Source: Pseudomonas sp. GM80
Lineage (GTDB): Bacteria > Pseudomonadota > Gammaproteobacteria > Pseudomonadales > Pseudomonadaceae
Assembly: GCF_000282515.1 (NCBI RefSeq)
Contig: NZ_AKJD01000094.1
Span: 31,359-95,358 of the forward strand
Reading direction: 5' to 3'
DNA: 64,000 nucleotides
Each line of letters starts with the position of its first letter. The stretch's first letter is position 1. The notes under the pieces are model-generated. The model ran no database searches. It worked only from the letters and a program-made list of their open reading frames with translations, and was not told the origin of the DNA. Position numbers and translations under genes: made by a program. This document shows positions 60,887-64,000 of this stretch, one piece after another.

Positions 60887-63601
60887 TTATCGCGGATTAG
60901 CAGCATCGGCGACCGCTTGCACAACTGCCGCCTGGGCTGCTCCAGCGATAGCAACAGGCATTGAGCCAAGCCCAAGCTGATTCATCCTTTCAAGGGTTTC
61001 CACAATGGTGAGGACGAGGTTCGGATCGTAGTCATCTCTGTCAGCCTCTTCGTGAATACCTTTGTTTAGATACGTCCATACGTTCGATTGAACCGGAACA
61101 CCTATTACCTCTCCAAGCCCCTGAACGACGCCTGGTTTGTCCTGATGCACGAATGTTCTGGCGTCATCGAGCCGCTTTTTCAAAGCCTCGCAGAGATTTC
61201 TCAGATTTGGCTCCGCCCCGCGGCCGGCTAGCGGCAGGGTTATTACACCGAGGTCGTTCTTGCCGAGCCACTTCCAAATCTTGTCCGTAAGCATTTCCAG
61301 TGCCTGCCTGGATGCGCCCAATGCGTTGCGCCAGTCACCAATGTCCAAAGCAGCACGGGCTTGCTGCAGATAGTTGAAGGTGTTCTCGTTACCCCTTACC
61401 CGCGGCCGGTGATCCCCGATATGGGGCATGAAGTAGTAAGCCGTCCATTGGCCTCTCTCGACATGATTCTGCAGATCCTTGATGAATTCGCTGCTGTGGC
61501 ACGTGACGATAATTTGAGTTGCTGCGAAGCGATCGCTCTGGAAAATCGCCTCTCTGATGCCTTCACGGTGCTCGGTGTCAATCGCGTTGATCGCATCGTC
61601 AAAGATGATCGTCGGCGCCTGAATATGCAGTGCCTTTGCAAGAAGGATTGCAACGCCCAGGCAACGAACATGCCCCTCGCTGAGGACGTGCAACGCATCT
61701 ACCCTGGTCTCTGGAGCAGCGCGAAACGCCAGCCCGATGCGCTCGTCTTCGTTGGTCGGCAGATAAAGTGCCGCTAGCTTGTCGCCGTCATGATCGCGTC
61801 TATTGAACTCGTTGTAGATCTCCAGAGCGACAGTGTTAAGCCCCGCTATGAGCGCACCGGGCAGCTCTGATCTGAACTGCCTGAGTAGCCTCAAGAATTC
61901 GTCATAGGCCGCTTTAATGCGTCGACCGAGTGCTAGCTGCACTGCCTCTTGCTGCACTGCATCGATGAGCGCAGCGTTTGCTTGGTCAAAGTTGGCAATT
62001 GTCTGTCTAGCTATGCCAACTAGTCGGGCCACCTCAGCGCGGCGTGTTTGAAAACCTGCTACAGCCTGCGCTGCCTGAACGAGTCGAGTGCGTTCATGTG
62101 CCAGTGCCGCGCGATCTGCCAGTGCCTGGTTTGTCTGAGCATCAATCCTTTCGCACTCGGCTGCTAAGTCGATGATCCGTTGCGCCATCGAAGGCGTATC
62201 GCCTTGTTTTACACCGCTCGCTTTCCACCAGGCATTACTGTGGTCAGCACCAGGTGATGCGAGATATCGCAACCTGTCATCAGCATGATCAGGGTGGGCA
62301 CTAACTCGCTGACCGAAGGCAGTTAAAAGCCCCTCCAAACCTCGGGAAGCACGTTCCCATTCGCCTCGCACTGTGTTTTTTTCAGCCTGCAAGTTGGCGA
62401 GCTCTTGAAGCTGAGCCAGACCGTTACGTGCCTGCACGTATGGGTCACGTACAACGTGATAGTCACCATTGATTGGCGTCCCACAAGCGGGGCAGTTATC
62501 GGGCGACAAGGCTTGTAGGCCAAGAACCGCGTTGTACAGATTTTGGAATGAGGTCTCACCAGTCTTTGCGGTGAGCCTTTTGTCCACATCCTCAAGCCGC
62601 TCCTGCTCACGATCAGCAGCCTGATATGCCATAGCTAACGCGTTGTTGCTAACGCCATAAACACCTGGTGTTGGCCCATCCAGTTGCGCATTGAGGTAAT
62701 GCAGACGACCTGGAGCTGCATCGCTGCCTATGAGTTCAAGAAGCTGCTGGTACGAAAGGCCGGCAGCATAAGCTCCGGCATAAGCAGCTTCCTCTTGCGC
62801 GATTGCCTGAACTGCTTGGAGCTCGCCATTTATTGTCGCTTGATCGCGCTGCAGCGCTGCACGCTGTGTTTCCAACTCTTGCTGTTTGATCGCAACCAGG
62901 TCGAGCTGCTGGTCCATCGACTCGTTGAAGTTAGTGACGAAGTCATGGAACTGCTCCATACCAAACAAAGCCGCTATCAGATCCTTCTTTTCGCCTGCGC
63001 TCTTAGCAGCAATTCGCGAAAAGTTATCTATGCGGTTTTTCTCAACGAAGCAGAATCGATAGGCCTCTGAGTCCGCTTGCACTGTCGACACCTGACCGTC
63101 CGCACCTCGCGCAGCGAGGACGGGGGCTTCATACCTATTTTCGTGAAGGTTCGCGAAATAGCGCTGAGGAGGGATTCGCTTAGCCGACGCCTCATCTACG
63201 CCCCCCAAAAGTGCCAGCTCTAACGCCTCGCAAAGGCTCGTTTTGCCGCTGCCATTAGGGCCGTAGAACATGGTAATTCGCTGAGGAAAGTTGAACGTCT
63301 CAGCCACTCGGAAGCCACGAAAAGGGCCGACGGTTAGACGATCCAATGCGCTCCACGCCCACTGGCCAACAGTAATCGCCCCAGCAACTGCGGGAGGAGT
63401 GAAATCTGTCTGGAGCAGAGACTCTCTAGCCTTAGCGGCCAATACCACCGATCGGCGGCTCAAAGCACGCGAGTTTGCGGCCACAGTGTCGAAGTTTTGG
63501 TCGACCAGATTTGCAAAGCGTCGAGTGTCTTCGGTAGAACCGCGTTCTGGAACATGAAGCCAAGCTAGGAATTGCTGGTAGTCATGCAGAGCCGAACTCA
63601 T
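60887..63601 (-). CDS. Rad50/SMC-like zinc-hook ATPase, candidate defence gene
   Basis: A 904-residue ATPase; AGGAGGT lies 8 bases before the ATG at 63601. Walker A GPNGSGKTSLCEALE is at about residue 114. Two coiled-coil arms meet at a CxxC zinc hook, SPDNCPACGTPING (Cys370, Cys373). The ABC signature LSEGHVRCLG is near 640, Walker B APTIIFDDAINAID near 665, and an H-loop IVTCHSSEF near 702. A helical C-terminal domain (about 750-890; LEMLTDKIWKWLGKND, LDDARTFVHQ, YLNKGIHEEADRDD) recalls HEPN-type domains but lacks a clear RxxxxH. RloC and Lamassu LmuB are comparable zinc-hook ATPases in defence; this one differs in its C-terminus and DUF3800 partner. Confidence 0.88.
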   Translation of the reverse strand: MSSALHDYQQFLAWLHVPERGSTEDTRRFANLVDQNFDTVAANSRALSRRSVVLAAKARESLLQTDFTPPAVAGAITVGQWAWSALDRLTVGPFRGFRVAETFNFPQRITMFYGPNGSGKTSLCEALELALLGGVDEASAKRIPPQRYFANLHENRYEAPVLAARGADGQVSTVQADSEAYRFCFVEKNRIDNFSRIAAKSAGEKKDLIAALFGMEQFHDFVTNFNESMDQQLDLVAIKQQELETQRAALQRDQATINGELQAVQAIAQEEAAYAGAYAAGLSYQQLLELIGSDAAPGRLHYLNAQLDGPTPGVYGVSNNALAMAYQAADREQERLEDVDKRLTAKTGETSFQNLYNAVLGLQALSPDNCPACGTPINGDYHVVRDPYVQARNGLAQLQELANLQAEKNTVRGEWERASRGLEGLLTAFGQRVSAHPDHADDRLRYLASPGADHSNAWWKASGVKQGDTPSMAQRIIDLAAECERIDAQTNQALADRAALAHERTRLVQAAQAVAGFQTRRAEVARLVGIARQTIANFDQANAALIDAVQQEAVQLALGRRIKAAYDEFLRLLRQFRSELPGALIAGLNTVALEIYNEFNRRDHDGDKLAALYLPTNEDERIGLAFRAAPETRVDALHVLSEGHVRCLGVAILLAKALHIQAPTIIFDDAINAIDTEHREGIREAIFQSDRFAATQIIVTCHSSEFIKDLQNHVERGQWTAYYFMPHIGDHRPRVRGNENTFNYLQQARAALDIGDWRNALGASRQALEMLTDKIWKWLGKNDLGVITLPLAGRGAEPNLRNLCEALKKRLDDARTFVHQDKPGVVQGLGEVIGVPVQSNVWTYLNKGIHEEADRDDYDPNLVLTIVETLERMNQLGLGSMPVAIAGAAQAAVVQAVADAANPR

Positions 63602-64000
63602 ATCGTTTACCTCCTGTAAACGTACCGCGGTCAACATCCAATCGCTGCGATAATTCCAACCACATCTTCTGATGCCGAAATCGAATTGGCAAGAGCGTCG
63701 GATTCAATAACCCCAAGCCCTTCAGGGACTAAGTGCGCGATGTCGAGGTAGCGCGATCAAAATCAAAGCCCACGCTGGCCGGCTTCGGTGAAAGCATCAC
63801 TAAATTGATCCGCAGAGGCGCTATGCATGATCACGATCCGAATGCATCGCTGCCAAAACTGTTGCCTATGAGGTTGAAGAGAACTGCGAGGAAACCTGAG
63901 CCGAAGGCACAAAAATGTTCCATAATCAAAGCGGAACAGTTCGAGTCATAACTTATTGAAATTACTTGATTTATATATGGACTTGAAAACCGTCGACTGT
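63602..64000. other. Stretch without a supported gene
   Basis: Promoter region of the ATPase operon and beyond. A 72-codon plus-strand frame at 63733-63951 has no ribosome site, unusual composition and no recognisable family. Nothing else seen up to the end of the window. Confidence 0.5.

Noticed and set aside
63733..63951. 72-aa plus-strand ORF at the right edge
   Set aside because: No Shine-Dalgarno, odd composition and no recognisable similarity; not reported as a gene.
1..64000. CRISPR arrays, rRNA operons or insertion-sequence transposases
   Set aside because: No regularly spaced direct repeats, rRNA sequence or transposase ORF was seen in the window.

Overview
The window looks like a chromosome segment from a fluorescent Pseudomonas (P. 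fluorescens/P. protegens-like). This rests on protein-level recognition: a ptxS-kguEKTD 2-ketogluconate operon, an MvaT/MvaU-family silencer with a TTG start, Pseudomonas-style hpd, gloA, ahpF/ahpC, gor and galU, and ten doublets of Pseudomonas-type REP palindromes. GC is high through most of the window and drops near 57-60 kb.

Layout. 1-4.2 kb: end of an RND efflux adaptor, its MexD-like HAE1 pump and a DUF1345 membrane protein. 4.3-10.6 kb: a small hypothetical gene and three minus-strand genes (pertactin-like autotransporter, two Ig-like beta-rich hypotheticals), a possible surface/secretion locus. 10.8-16.2 kb: the LacI-type repressor PtxS and kguE-kguK-kguT-kguD, with two perfect copies of the PtxS palindrome, Crc/Hfq-type CA motifs, and three REP doublets punctuating the locus; one REP has been read into the 3' end of kguK. 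16.3-31.4 kb: aminotransferase, chemoreceptor, glycerate kinase, CdaR regulator and MFS transporter (a probable sugar-acid module), aldo/keto reductase, two EamA transporters, hpd, a LysR regulator, a CSS-EAL phosphodiesterase and the MvaT-family silencer. 31.6-45.7 kb: gloA, ahpF/ahpC, a chromosomal tyrosine recombinase divergent from a KfrA-like coiled-coil DNA-binding protein, gor, galU, small proteins and lipoproteins, then an alkylation-repair cluster. In that cluster a 2OG-Fe(II) oxygenase has been reduced to its two ends upstream of alkB, and Ada has lost three of its four N-terminal zinc cysteines. 45.9-56.8 kb: a Gly/Trp-rich exported protein, nitronate monooxygenase, modABC behind a perfect ModE-type palindrome, topoisomerase IB, an ABC-F ATPase, small proteins and a c-type cytochrome.

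57.0-64.0 kb: an accessory region. It begins at a 3' half of a tRNA-Leu(UAA) on the minus strand, from the anticodon loop to CCA, still followed by what looks like the native tRNA terminator. This is the expected scar (far att site) of an element integrated in tRNA-Leu. The orientation predicts that the island extends right, past the end of the window, to an intact tRNA-Leu and an integrase. Inside are degraded DNA, a second tRNA-Ser-like 3' fragment, an AT-rich three-helix membrane protein, and a two-gene operon: a Rad50/SMC-like zinc-hook ATPase (904 aa) directly abutting a DUF3800 protein (putative RNase H-like nuclease). This operon is the best candidate for an undescribed anti-phage or anti-plasmid system in the window.

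Starts were moved inward from the longest open frame wherever a clear Shine-Dalgarno supports it. All family assignments are from reading the sequence; no search was run.
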